Positions 39,101-53,900 of a stretch of DNA of 64,000 nucleotides are shown here, piece by piece. The position numbers were made by a program, and so were the translations under genes. Position 1 is the first letter of the stretch. Every line of letters starts with the position of its first letter. The stretch spans positions 8,154,545-8,218,544 of the forward strand of contig OX336336.1 of assembly GCA_946902875.1 (NCBI GenBank). The letters are read 5' to 3'. This stretch comes from Nematopogon swammerdamellus. Its lineage: Eukaryota > Arthropoda > Insecta > Lepidoptera > Adelidae. The notes beneath the pieces were generated by a model. The model did not search any database, was not told the DNA's origin, and saw only the letters and a program-made list of their open reading frames with translations.

Positions 39101-42100
39101 AGTGCGATGAGTATAGATATAAAAATATGTTGAGTTTACGCCATCGCTAAAACAATAGTAACTACCACATAACGACGAAAATTACCTTTACTTAAATAAA
39201 AAGCAGAACATTATTTCTAAGAAAATGTAATCTTTAAGTTTTATGATCGTTGTCGCTAAAATTGTCATTTCATATCCTAATCGCTTGTTCAGAAACTGGC
39301 ATAGAGTCAACATAAATGTATAATATATATACTTTTGTTATTCCGTTTTTATCTATGCTTGGTTAAACTTATACAAAACAAAATTCGAGTAGGTGTAGAA
39401 ACGTGTACCTACGTCAATGACCTCGCTTCCTATCCATAGATATTTTTTTACATATCACTTTACAACAGATTGTTCAAGCAAGTCTGGATCAAGGATTTAA
39501 AAGTGATAGCCACTAATAAAGAATATATTATTATGCATGTAGGCACACTTGATATAAACTTTAAGTGACATCACCAACAGAGAGAGCACTCGGCCCCTCG
39601 TGAGTGACCAATAATACAATAGTTTAAAACAAGACTGCACGAATGGCTACTAGCCCAGAACTTGTATGACCTAAAGATTTTCCAAATATTAACTTAATTA
39701 AAATGAACATGTGTGTAATGGAACCTAATTATTTAATGTATGTAAATGTGATGAATTTAATTATAAATATATAAATGTAAAATCCAAATTAATGAAATGT
39801 ATTTAACTGTATAAATTGATTTTGACGATGTAAGTTCAAGATAAATTACATTTTAATGTAACTTTGTTATTTTACTTACATATAAAGTGAATTTTGAATT
39901 TTGAATTTTGAATTTTTGAAATTCTTTTTTTTTTTTTTTTGAAAGGGGATAACCCTGAGGTTTTTTTATGGAAACTGACACGGTTGGCTACAACACCTAC
40001 AACGTCCGTGATGTCAGCCCATAACACCGGGTGATTTAAGTGCCATGTCAAGTGCTTCCCCCTTTGATCGTGCTGACTACACTGAACTTAACTATTTACA
40101 TAGCCGTTTCGACCGACGTTTCATTCAGTGCGGTGGTATCAACCCGGGCGGGTTAAACCCTACCACCAAGTAAGATTAGGAGGGAAGGGACCTACAGTTT
40201 TACGAGGAATCCGAACCTCGGTCAGCCTCCAACGGCCAGCGGTCACCCATACAAATACCGACCGCACCCAGCGTTGCTTAACATTCAATAGCGACAGTTG
40301 ACTGTCTGCACCACTGAGCTATCGAGGCTGACGTGGTCCTATTTTAATTGGGTCAAGATCGGATTGGAAAGCGAGGCGATTCCGCCGAGTACATTAATAG
40401 CAAAAAATTACAAAAAAAACTGTGAAATAAAAAAAAAGTTTTAAAAAACATAAAACCGACTTCCTAAAAAAAGTTTAACTAAAAAACTATTTAAAATAAA
40501 AATATAAAAACCGCCTTCAAAAATGTATGAAATAAAAAAAACGAACCCTAGAGTTGAAGGCGGTGCTAAAGCAAGCAAAAATGTTGCATGAAAGAAAACA
40601 TGAGTGGATGATATCCTTTGCGATTTGTGTAGCCTTTTTAACACCGCCTTCAACTCTAGGGTTCGTTTTTTTTTATTACATACATTTTTGAAGGCGGTTT
40701 TTATATTTTTATTTTAAATAGTTTTTTAGTTCTACTTTTTTATTATGTAGATTTAGGATTTATTGGTGCATTGTTTGGGCTGCCTTCGGAAAGTTTAAAT
40801 CCGCCCTGAGGCACAGATTAAGTAATAGTTCCTGAGGTCTGACCTTCCGCAAAATTTAAAGACCTGTATACCTATATATGACCAGTATGTCCTCCCGGTT
40901 ATGTATGACGTACGGGTGTGAAACGCGGACTCTGACGGTCGCTGTTGTCAAAAGGTTGAAAGTTGCCCATGCTGGGAATATCGATACGTGCGTATCGATA
41001 CGTGCGTAACGAGGCAATCCATCGACTCACCAAAGTAGTCGATATTGGACACCGGGTGGCTAAGCTGAAGTGGCAGTGGGCTGGGCACGTCAGCCGACGA
41101 GACAACGACCGTTGGAGCAATCGTGTCCTACACTGGCGGCCGTGGACAGGAAAACGAAGTGTGGGAAGACCACCCGCCAGGTGGAAACGACATCAAGTAC
41201 GTCGGCGGAAAGCAGTGGTTCCGTATCGCTCAAGGCCGCGAGGACTGGAGGAAAATTGGAGAAGCTATGTCCAGCAGTGGACGCTTACACGCTGACTGAC
41301 TAACTGACTTACTGACATTATTTGGGCAACGCGTTTAGGCTGTAGGAGCTGGGGTAAGCTTTTTTTTTGTAAGAATTATTTTGTATGAGGTGTGGCTTAA
41401 AACCACCACATGCCACATGCTGTGGCACATCCTTTTCTTGTCATGGGTACCGGGGTACTATACGTATTTTTATATTCATAATATGTTATTTTAAGCAAAA
41501 TATGTATCACTCCACTGTACTGCTTCCTGACTGTGAAATACGTTTTTACTACTTTATAAGTGCAGAATCAATAAATATTTAATTGTACGCGTAATATTTA
41601 ATATAAGAAATAACACTCTCCTTGACTGGAAGGAGTATTGTATGTTGTATCTATTATGTAAAATTACAATGACTATAACAACGTGAGGAACGGCACGGAA
41701 ATATCGGTTTTCCGAATTTTCGAGAGCATGATTTGCGATTTTTTTTTATATCAAGTTAACTATATTAAATTGCGTTTTAAACTATTTGGTGGTAAGCATT
41801 CTGTCCTGTAGAAGGCCATATATTTTTTCAAACTTCAAACTCACTGTGGTTCAAGAGAAACATCTATCGATCGTGAGACCAATTTTTGGTAGTGCTGTGC
41901 CTTAACACGCTAAGCTTAGTGTTAACCGTTTTATTTCCATTTTCCCAGTGACTTGTACACAGATACATTAACAAACGATAACACTGGGATGCAGGTCTTG
42001 TGTGGTCGCTGCGCCCTAGCGATCTCGAAATCCAACTGCTGGCGGACTCGCGCTCCGTATACGGAGCACTGGAGGCGGAGACGGGCGACTATGCAGGCTG

Positions 42101-44935
42101 GCTCAACAATGGCGGCATGTTCATATCCAGAAGCAAAGTAAGTTCCCAGACTGTAGTACCTACCTACCTACTGTACTGTACTAACTACTTGGGGATTTAT
42201 GTCAACAAACGTCGACTAATTTGTCCATGATAGCTGTGTGCGCGTTGTTCCTTCGGCCCGCCGGGGACACGGAGTGGGGGAAGACCGTCCGTCAGTTGGG
42301 ACCACAGAGTACATTATAGTATAGGGAGGCTTGGGTTGGGACGACGACATTACGTCGTCCCAAGGACGTACGTCGGAGGCTCGGAGGCAATCAGCGGTTC
42401 CGTAGCGCTGGGGCCTGGAGAAAAATGGAAGTCATATGTCCAGCAGTGGACGAATAAACGCAGACGGACTTTGTTGTACTACCTACACCATTAACGGAGC
42501 GCAAAAGGCAAGTTTAATGCCATGGAGAAAAAATAATATTCAAATTACGAAGCACAGTAATTTGTAATAAATTAATTAATATCAATAAACAATACAATAC
42601 AATACACGCGACATTCTTTATAAACTAACCTTAGGCAGGTTGAGAAGAAAATAAAGAAAAAATAAGCGGATGGCGTCATGAGCATGACTCATGGTCATGA
42701 GACGCCCGATAGAAGCGAAGCTTCAACACACAAACAATGGCAATGCAAAAAGCGATAATTCATTCAGTCGTTTATAGGTCGCGGTTGCCCTTGTAATTTA
42801 GAAATCGTCTCCTCTCTTCACAGTATCCAGTATCGTTCTCCGAAATTAAAACAATTATTAGAGACCTTAAATAAAAAAGTCGGCAAGTGCGAGTTGGACT
42901 CGCGCACCGAGGGTTCCGTATCATCAGCATCACTCAATATATTTGTAGGTATTATGTATGTACTAAAACAATTGTTTTGGAAAATCACGAACCGCCTAAA
43001 TAAACACTACAGCAATGGTTTTTGACTGTGCGGCATTCGTGAAGTTGAAATATACAAAAATATATTTCTTATATGACATAACGACATATCCTTTTCGGAT
43101 TTTATCTTTACTTGTGAGACCTTGCTTCTTGCCAAATTTCATTACTCTAGCTAGGTCAACGGTAAGTACCCAGAGGCGGACTTTCCATATAGGCCGACTA
43201 GGCCCGGGCCTAGGGCGGCCAGATATTAGGGGCGGCCAATCTGTACCTGCTGCTGGAAGCAGTGAGCGCAGGTACAGAATAGAAAGGGTGCCGGCCGGAG
43301 CAAGTGCGTGCGACGTGCGGGAGTGGTGAGCGCGGCGGAGGTGATGACGCACTATTTACGCGGAAAAAATAATTTTGCTATGACTATAAGGTCAATATTG
43401 CCGTAAAACTTGTAAAAAATACTTTTACTATATGTAAAATAAGCCGAGAAATACCTAATATATTTTTGGCAGGTTGAACCGAACGCAATACTGATTTTCA
43501 TACAACTTCACATTTGTATCTATGCTGTAAACTTGAAAGGGGCGGCTGCATTGAATTGGGGCGGCTGGTACTAAACGGCCTAGGGCGGCTAAGGCTGCTA
43601 GTCCGCCTCTGTCATTTGAGTGAGTTTGCAATTATTAAAATTTCCCATAAATAGCCGTATCTTTTGATTATATTGATTTAGAAGCTTTCATTCACAGACG
43701 TTAGTATTTCATATTAATTTAAATTTGATATCTTGACTCGTTACTGAGAAAAAGGGTCTTGACACACAAAACAAGCAATTTTTTTTTAATATCATATAAC
43801 TACAAGTTTAAAATTTTAGGATTTTTTCCTTTACGTGTGCTAAGAGACCTTGCTTCTTACCAAATTTTATGATTCTAAGTTGACGGGAAATACCCTATAG
43901 GTTTTGATTTGATTGGAGTGAGTTTGCGAGTATGAAATCTGACATAGATGGCCGTATCTTTTAATTGCGTTGATTTAGAAGCTTGCATTTTTCACACCTT
44001 AAAGAAATCGTAGATCTTAGTATTTCATATTAATTTAAATTTTTTATCTCGATCCGTTCCTGAGAAAAAGGGTCCTTGACATACAAAATAAATATTCTTT
44101 TTTTTGTGTCAATAACTACAATTTTACAATTTTCGGATTTTTTCCTTTACTTGTGCTATAAGACCTTGCTTCTTACCATTGATTTTATAGGGGGAGTCAG
44201 ATGTACCGTCAGCGATGTTTTAAAGGTAACATGAAATTAGTCTTCAATTATGTCCTAAGATGGCGCCAGGAGTATCGAATTTGAATTAAATAATTATTAT
44301 ATTTTTAAATCTGCTAATTATAGAACGATGCTAAGTGGGAACAGCATAGTTAAATTTAAAGATTATTTTATATTAAGTAGAAATTTCAAAATAGTGTATT
44401 TTAAGGTTTTCATAATTTTTCCAATAAATATTTTCATGTTTTGTCAGTCCGTGAGCTTGGCGGATAAAATGTATAATTTCGCCGCTTCTGCATCATAGAT
44501 GTCAGACCAAAGTTAAGTTGTCCTATTTGTCTATAGATGGCATGCCTATTTCTTATTATATTTTTAGTTGCCAAATACCAAGAGGGTGAGTTTAATGTCT
44601 TTGCCAAATACCCACCAACCAAACCTGCGTGCAATTCAAATACGCGCGTGCGGTTAGGATAAAGTGGAGATACCTTCTTTAAAATTATATTTTTTTACCT
44701 CACCACCTTTGAAAACGGAAACAAACACGATGGATTAAATATAATAATAATAATAAAAATCGTTAGCCATTTATAAGAAAATCGACCTCAACGAAATAAT
44801 TTGTATGACAGCTACCCTTATTTTTTTTAATTAAAAAAAACTAAAAAAGGTACCCCTAGATTATCATTTCAAACTACTAAATACGAATTTTGAACGAAAT
44901 CGGTTGAGCAGTTTAGGCACAAGGTCGCTGGACGG

Positions 44936-44966
<31 letters not shown>

Positions 44967-47900
44967 TGTTTCTCAAAACCACTTTTTTGGGATCGTTGAC
45001 AGATATATAGCCCAAATCTGTACTGTGTGGGGCCGGTACTTTAAAAGAATAGCCCCACTGCATCTCTCCCCGTGTATGTCGTAAAAGGCGACTAAGGGAT
45101 ATGACCCCCTTCTTATATTACTAGGTGGTAGGGTTTAACCCGCCCGGGTTGGTACCACCGCACTGAATGAAAGGTCGGTCCAAACGGCTATGTAAATAGT
45201 TTGTGTTTTCCGTCCAGTTCAGTGTAGTCGGCACGACCGAAGGGAAGCACTGACGTGGCACCAAGTTCACCCGGTGTTATGGGCTGACATCACGGATGTT
45301 GTAGGTGATGTAGCCAACCGTGTCAGTTTCAATAAAAAAAAAAAAAATCAGTCGCATTCTCAACTTCGACATTTTGGACGATCACAATACTTCCTTTCTC
45401 CTTACAGTCGCTCGAAAGTAAAAAGCCACCTCCATAGTTTTTAGCCGTTGCGGTAATTTATCGATCGACGCGCGACGTTCGCTTGTTTTGGAACACGCAA
45501 ATGTTTGCGTGGAGCGTGCAGGCAAGCGATACGGGTTACTGCGCGTGGAAAAAGGATGACACAATATCGATGCGATCTCTTGAGACGGTCGGTTCTGTAT
45601 TCACGCGATACGCACACTACCATAATCGCGGTGTCTCGTTTTAGTAATAGTTGAAGTATGAACAAAATGTCTTTGAGTATGAAGTAGGCACCGAATTAAA
45701 AAAAGTTGAGTCCAGGGCTATTTTTTCCATCTACGATGCTGCTGGTGGTGTTATACCAAAGAGATTAAAAGAGGGTGGGTTTAATGTATTTGTGATAAGC
45801 TTTACAGAATATATAAGTCAATGATATTTTATATAAAATTGTAAAATTGTAGATTTTACCGACGACGACACGACAACGAATAAAATAAAAAAATAGTAAA
45901 TCTGATTTAAATGCAAAATTGATAATAAACCATCGCTTCTCTTATATTCTCTATCTTTTTCGGGAGGAAGGAAGGGATTCCTTCCTCGCCCATCTCTCAC
46001 TCACCTCTCTCCCGGTCTTCTCTCCTCGATCCCGCCTTCCTCCCCTCCTTCCCCTCACCCTTCACGGACCCCCTCTTTGCCACCTTCCCTTTCGCCCATT
46101 CCCTCCCTCTCTCCCTACTTCCCTTCCTCCCCTCATGTCGCCCCTCCTTCCCATCACCCTCGCATTCCATTCCTCCCCTACTACCCCTCATCCTGTCCGC
46201 AACCCCCTCTTACCCCGCCCCTTCCCCCTTTCAACCTCTCACTCCCTCGATATCCATTCCTCCTCGTTCCCTCTACTACCTCCCTCCCCCACACCTACCC
46301 TCATTCACTAACCCTTCCTCCCTCCATACCTCTCCTCCTCTTCTTCTTTTTTTTATGGAAACTGACATGGTTGGATACATCACCTACAACATCCGTGATG
46401 TCGGACATGTCGTGCCGGCTATACTGAACTGGACGAAAAAAAACGAAAAAACTATTTACATCAAATCTCTTTGATTTACATAGCCGTTTCGACATACGTT
46501 TTATTCAGTGCGGTGGTACCAACCCTAGTAAGGTAAGGGTGCTACAGTTTTACGTGGAATCCGAACCACGGTCAGCCTCAAATGGTCGAGCGGTCACCCA
46601 TCCAAGTGTTGACCGCGCCCAGGGTTGCCTGCACCACTGAGCTACCCAGGCTGACAAACGTACCTCCCACCCACTCCCCCTTCTTTTCTCTCCCCCTTCC
46701 TCTTCCTGACCATTATTCATTATTTCTTACCAAAAGCAGTAACTATTGAGTAATCTGTGCCAAAAGACTAGATAATAAATTTTCATATCCTTACCTAGAG
46801 AAATCATGGATTCCCCATACAAAAACTTTCACCCCTATTTCACCCCTTATTTTTAGGTTTCCGTATCCCTGTACGGAAGCCTATTACTAAGCCTCCGCAG
46901 TCTGTCTGTCCGTCCGTCCGTTTGTCTATCCGAGGGCTGTATCTCTTGAACCGTAATAGGAAGCCCGTTGAAATTTTCACAGAATATGTGTTACTATAGC
47001 GGATATAACAACAAATAAGCGGAGCTAGGTACAACCCAAGTACAACCAAAGAGTTTGTAAATTCTTTGGACCGGAGTAAAACCGCAAACAGGAAATTACA
47101 ATCTTACACGTTCAACGCCACATGAAAAATCCAGTATTTCCGTTTGGGCCACGGGGCTCACCGCTCACCGGTGAGCCTTTCCTTACTGAACCATTCAGGG
47201 CATGGGGGTCACCGGTGAGCCGCGTGAGAGGGCCTACGTAAACGCTTCCTACAAGCCACAGAGCGCAGCTACAAAGCCAATATGGAAGTGAGCCGCATGG
47301 CCTTGTAGTCGAAGCGGACGGCGTGGTTTTCAAATCCAATAGAAACTTGTAGTTTTTTATTAAGTTAATTGTAACGATGCTAGGGCTGCTCTTAACGATA
47401 AGGTAGAAAATAATATTTGTATTAATAGAATTAATAAAACCAGAAAATAATAAGAAAATATTCGTGAAAATAAAAATGAACATAAAATTTTCTTCATTGC
47501 CAAATAAGAAGACATTATTTATTACGAAAATAATTTATGAAATTGAACAAAACAAAATATTTATGAAATTGAACAATCACAACATTATGACACTTCATTA
47601 TTTAAAATAATCAATCATCTTAACCCCAAAGGGTTTAACCATAAACAATAAAGAATTATCCGTGAGTCATGTTAAAACAAGGCAAACAAAGGAATGGTTT
47701 AGTTGGGCTGCTTTGGCAATAAGTGGATACTTTTTTCGACTTGGTTTTAGCCTGTTTGCTACCCATTATTGGTACGTTCTTTGCATAACATTGGTGACAT
47801 GTTCTTCTCACTTTTCTGGCCAATCCCTCTTTCCTTTCCAGAGTGTGTTTCATTCTCTTCCGTCTTTCTATATGCATTTCATAGTCGATATCCTCACTCT

Positions 47901-50900
47901 CCGACAAAAGAATTCGACAGCATCTTCTTTTCGTTGGTTGAACTACGTCTTCATAGAATCTATTCCGAAACTACGGTTCAGAAGATCTATCTCGATGTTT
48001 TCTAACTGCGTTAGCGCTTCTTGTGTTAACTCGAAATCTTCAAAATAATCATTTTTGGCGAGAAAAGCGTAAAACATCCTCAATTGTCGACGCAGCCGGA
48101 CCGGGATTGATCGCTGCGTCCGCGGCGCGCGCGCAACGGGTGGGCCGCGGCGTGACCCCGCGGCCCCAGCCAACAGAAAAATACAAATCCTTCATAGGAG
48201 GCCACACGATCCACCCGTGAGCCTTCTGCTATATCTCGAAAATTAGACGGTAAAAGTCGCAAATTTTTATTTTCCTTACAAATTACCGCATTTTATAAAC
48301 TTTGTGATGAAAATCTCAAGTTGATGAAAATTACGGATATAATGAGTTTGGCTTGGCCCGAACCGAAAAGTACGCTAGGCCCACCGGTGGGTCGTATGGC
48401 GTTCAACGTGTTAATTGTGGGCTGATTTTGAAAATTCTTTTTTTGTTTGGTAGGTCATACTTCAGAGGTGCTCCCATTGAAATTTTATTGAAATTGATTG
48501 AGCGGTTTATGAAAAAGCAACAAAATACTATTGGTGTGTGGTTACCTTCAGCAAAACTTTTGTGATGTGGGCTTTTTCAGCAATTTGCAGTTTGACACAT
48601 GGCGAATAATTCTGTACCACTTCAACCGATTTCGATTATTCGATTTCGATTATTGTTTTTTATGTAATATTGTTTTAAAAATATAAAACCGACTTAAAAA
48701 AAATAAACTAGAACTAAAAAGTATTAAATAGGTAGAATAGGTACCTAATATTTTGAAATTTTCTCTGTCATTGTATTGAAATACATGAATCGATATTGTC
48801 ATTCATATTCGGACCCTTGTTTCATGAATATTCTAAATTTGAAATCTTTTCCGACCGGCCAGATGCGTTTAATATATTATAATACGAGTACGAGTACCAT
48901 CGAGCTGGTCTGATGATGGAGACGGAAGGTGGCCATAGGAACTCCTAAACTACACATGATAAACCCATCGTGTTTGGGCTCGTTGAATTTGTCATCACGA
49001 GCAATTTACTTTAGACCTAGGAGATTCTCAATTCGACGGTATGTTTTCTTTTTTTGGATGTTTGTTACGCGATTACTCCGTCAATTATTGTGGGCCGATT
49101 TTGAAAATTCTTTTTTTTTGTTTGAAAGGGGATAACCATGACGTGGTTCCATTTTAATTTGGTCGAGATCAGATTGGAAAGCGAGGCGGAATCGCGAGGC
49201 CGAAGGTCGAGCGATTCCGCCGAGTACATTAATAGCAAAAAATTCCAAAAAAAACTGTGAAATAAAAAACTATTTAAAAAAATATATAAAAACCGCCTTC
49301 AAAAATGTATGAAATAAAAAAAATCGAACCCTAGAGTTGAAGGCGGTGCTAAAGCAAGCAAAAATGATACATGAAAGAAAACATGCGTGGATGATATCCT
49401 TTGTGATTTGTGTAGCCTTCTTTAGCACCGCCTTCAACTCTAGGGTTCGATTTTTTTAATTTCATAAATTTTTTAAGGCAGTTTTCATATTTTTTTTTTT
49501 ACATACAATGCTGACATTATTAGAATGAAGAGTGACGAGTATTTGTTTAACTGTTCAACTAAATAAATACGTTCTATCCACAGAGCACGGAATACCGCGC
49601 GCGCGCGCGCGGGGGTATTCCGTGCTCTGTGTGGATCTATCTATTAAAAGCGCACAAACAGGAAATTACAATCATAATAATATTTTGTTCCGTATACCAA
49701 ATAATTTTCAAAACATTTTTTTATTTTATTTAATTTGATAAGAAGTGTTAGTTTAATTGTAAATTGTCATAATTTTATTATTCAAATATAATTAAAAATT
49801 TTGGAATTTACATAAATAATGTTCTTTATAAATATAAATGAAAGCGCCATCTTTTGTCTAGTAGCAGTAATTCTACAGCCTAGTGACAATTAAAGGTACC
49901 TAGATACATGTTGTATTTCAACTAGATAGCGCCCTTAGTATAGAAGTATTAACAAACATTAACGCCACCTGTTTGTTTTACGACAACATCAAGAAAAATT
50001 ATTAACGCCCTCTGTTGGTTTTACGATTTACAACGTTACCAAATTTGTTATATGGAGTGGTCTATCTGTCCCGACAGGGTTATAAAATCAATGCTTCTTA
50101 CCAAATTTTATGATTCTATGTTAACAGGAAATACCCTATAGGTTTTGATTTGTTTTGAGTGAGTTTGCGAGTATGAAATATGACATAGATGGCCGTATCT
50201 TTTGATTGCGTTGATTTAGAAGCTTTGATATTCTACACCTTAAAGAGATCGTAGATCTTAGTATTTCGTATTAATTTCAATTTGTTATCTTGATCCGTTC
50301 CTGAGAAAAAGGGACCTTGACATACAAAACAAACAAACATATTTTTTAATGTCACATAACTATAAATTTACAATTTTCGATTTTTTCCTTTACTTGTGCT
50401 ATTTCTTTACCTTGCTTCATACCAAATTTCATTATTCTAGGTTAACGGGAAGTAATCTATAGGTTTTGATTTGGTTTGCCGGTAGCAAAATATGTGACTT
50501 AAATGGGCGTATCTAGTGATTGCGTGGACCTATAAGCTTAATTTTTTTACAACTCCGAGGAAACGTAGACCTTAGTATTTGATATTAATTTCAAATTTAT
50601 ACCTCTACCCGTTCCTGAGAAAAAAGGTCTTGACAGACAGACACCCAGCCAGACAGACAGACAGACAGACAGACGGACAACAAAGTGATCCTATAAGGGT
50701 TCCGTTTTTTCCTCCTTTGAGGTACGGAACCCTAAAAACTCCCAGGACTTGTGGAATGTCTCACCTAAACTACTGAAGTCACTAAGTTTTATTTAGTCTA
50801 TAGAACCGTTAATTAGTGTTATAAATCAATGCTTTGAGGACGGCATATTCCCAGATTCACTCAAAATAGCTAGGTTAGTTCCATTGTTTAAAAAGGGATG

Positions 50901-53900
50901 TCATAACAATATTGGAAACTATCGTCCTGTATCTTTGCTTCCTGTATTTAGTAAAGTGTTTGAAAAGGCCGTGGAAAAAAATATTAATTAATTATTTTAA
51001 TGATAACAACATCTTAAACTATAAACAATTTGGATTTCGCAAGGGCAAGTCTACAGGAGATGCCATTGCGTCAATGATAAAAGCTATAATTCAATCATTA
51101 GATAATTCTAATCACACTTATGGCATCTTCTGTGATCTGTCCAAGGCATTCGACTGTGTTAGTCATGACATAATTTTAATGAAATTAGAACATTATGGTG
51201 CAAGGGTTAAAGAGTTGCGTCTTTGTAAATCATATTTGAGTACCAGAAAGCAGGTGTGTGATGTTAATGGGAATAAGTCTGGTGTAGAACCCATTTCTAT
51301 GGGAGTTCCTCAAGGTTCCATACTGGGACCATTGCTCTTTTTAATCTATGTAAATGACATTTCTAGTTGTATTAAAGATGATATTGAGTTAGTAATGTTT
51401 GCCGATTATATATCTGTAGTTTTAAAAAATAAAAACATTGCGGAATTACGTGAGTCCTTCATAGATGTAATTCAGTCATTAAATTGTTGGTTTGATTCCA
51501 ATAACCTCTTACTCAATGTCAATAAAACAAATTTAATGCACTTTACACTTGGAACTCACAGACGTATTGTTAATCAGGAAATTGTTAAAACAGCAGAAGA
51601 TCTGACATTACATATTTCCAAAGAAATAACCTTTTTAGGAGTAATATTTTATCGCACCCTAACTTGGAAACCTCATATAGATACGCTTGCTGGTAAGCTA
51701 AGTTCAGCTTGTTATGTCATAAAAAAAATTTAAGAATTATGTGGCATACAAGCTGCTAAAACTGTGTATTATGCTTACTTCGATAGTCTTATCTTATGTC
51801 TTATGGATTATTATTTTGGGGAAACGCGGCGGAATCTAATAGAATATTTATTCTTCAAAAAAGAGCACTGCGTTGTATACTCAGTATGAGGGCGAGGGAC
51901 TCTTGTAGAAATGTATTTGATAAAATAGGAATTATGACATTACCCAGTGTTTATATTTATCAAAATATCTGCTATGCTAGGAAATATATACAGAATGCTA
52001 CGCTTCACTCTGATATGCACCAGCATGATACGAGGCATATAAATAATGTTCTAATTACGAAGCCCAGGTTATCTAAAATGTCGAAAAGTTTTGTTTGCAA
52101 CAGTGTTAGATTTATAATAAAATACCAGAAGAGGTAAAAAATGTAAATGATACTTTGTTTAAGAAACATATAAAATCAACTCTTGTAAAGAAAGCCTACT
52201 ATACTGTAAAAGAGGCATTCGCCGACAGGACTATATCTTGAGGTTCTGATCTGACTGCATAATTAGTTAGCGCATGACTATTTGTACCCAAATTTATTTA
52301 CTAACCGATTGACAACTTGATACCTACTTCAAGTATCTGAATGTTTTTATTATAATTTTTTTATTATTTGACAATACTACGTTGTAGTATGTATACTTAT
52401 TACTAACATTATTGAGTTGATATAAATGACGTATCAAAAATTTGACAAAGGTTCTTTACACCTGATCCACTTAATTAAGTCCTTGCAGTCAGAACTTCAA
52501 AATCTAAACAAAAATCTGTTTTTGATCTTGCTCTCAAGCTGTATTTTCAATCGACTGTAGGCGCTGTTATTATGTGGATAGTCACTAAATGCTTGTAAAA
52601 ACGACTATGAAAAAAAAATCCCTGAGAAGTTTCTTACCGTTTCTTCTTCGTGGGTGTAATCGAATCGGATAGAAAAATTTTTAACAAATTCGAGTACAGT
52701 CATGCTGTCTAATGAATGCTTAATAAACAATATACAATCTATACATATAATAAAATCGTAGAGGTAAGAAAGTCTGTACATTGAATGTATTCGGAAAAAA
52801 ACTAACCAGGGTGGCTTAACATGAGATACTGAACATGTTAGAACAGTTTTTAAAATTTTTGTTTGTTTGTTTGTTTGTTTGTTTGTTTGTTTGTCTGTAC
52901 GCGCATCACGCAAAAACCACTGAACGGAATTAGACGAAACTTTGTATAGTGGCAGTTTATATGCCGGGTTAACATAATACGTAAAAAAAAATAACAAAAA
53001 TAAAAAAAAATTTACAATTATAAACATTAATTGCGCGTTTAAAATCACGTAGTCCAAAGTACACAATTATATATTGAGAATATACATATAATAAAATCGT
53101 AGAGGTAAGAAAGTCTGTACATTGAATGTATTCGGAAAAAAACTAACCAGGGTGGCTTAACATGAGATACTGAACATGTTAGAACAGTTTTTAAAATTTT
53201 TGTTTGTTTGTTTGTTTGTTTGTTTGTTTGTTTGTCTGTACGCGCATCACGCAAAAACCACTGAACGGAATTAGACGAAACTTTGTATAGTGGCAGTTTA
53301 TATGCCGGGTTAACATAATACGTAAAAAAAAATAACAAAAATAAAAAAAAATTTACAATTATAAACATTAATTGCGCGTTTAAAATCACGTAGTCCAAAG
53401 TACACAATTATATATTGAGAACTGGCAACAAATACAATTTGAATAAAATATTCATTCGAAATTTAAAAATAAGTAGATACAACGAAAATGACAGTTCTTC
53501 TTTTTTATAACTTGAACACAATAGTCTATACAGATACGTCATTGCTTTCTATACATATAATAAAACCGTAAATGCAAAAATGTCTATTTGTACGCGCATC
53601 TCGCAAAAACCACAGAACGGAATTTGACGAAACTTTTTATAGTGACAGTGTATATCCCGGATGAACATAATAATTAAAAAATATAATAAAAATCACGTAA
53701 TCCAAAGTAAAGGTAAAAAACAATTTTAAATGTCTATTCTGGAAGACCACAAACCTTCTCGAAGAAAGTAAGTAACTATGGGCGAGGCCGCAGGCCGAGC
53801 TGCGTTCAGGAAGAAGCTAAATCATCTTGAAGAAAGTAAGTAACTAAGGTGAGGCCGAAGGCCGAGCTACGTTCGGATAATTGAAAAACCATCTCGAAGA

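Larger units (their letters stand above)
36512..41994 (+). other. SARDH intron 2
   Basis: 5.5 kb, containing the left copy of the 2.2-kb inverted repeat (36732-38967), a LINE 3' end at 39560-39916, a second truncated copy of the hairpin repeat with a SINE (39920-40735), and an RTE fragment (40860-41310). 41311-41994 shows no recognised feature. Confidence 0.8.

Noticed and set aside
43015..43352. ORFs of 104 and 118 aa on opposite strands
   Set aside because: They overlap the CAGAGGCGG-ended non-autonomous element and flanking repeat; no domain.
45919..46427. ORFs of 116-130 aa rich in Pro, Ser and Leu
   Set aside because: They lie in a pyrimidine-rich low-complexity tract; composition alone keeps frames open.
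53045..53407. Minus-strand 120-aa ORF and its 153-aa twin
   Set aside because: Identical because the DNA is tandemly duplicated; text such as [11 protein letters not shown] comes from the TTTG microsatellite.
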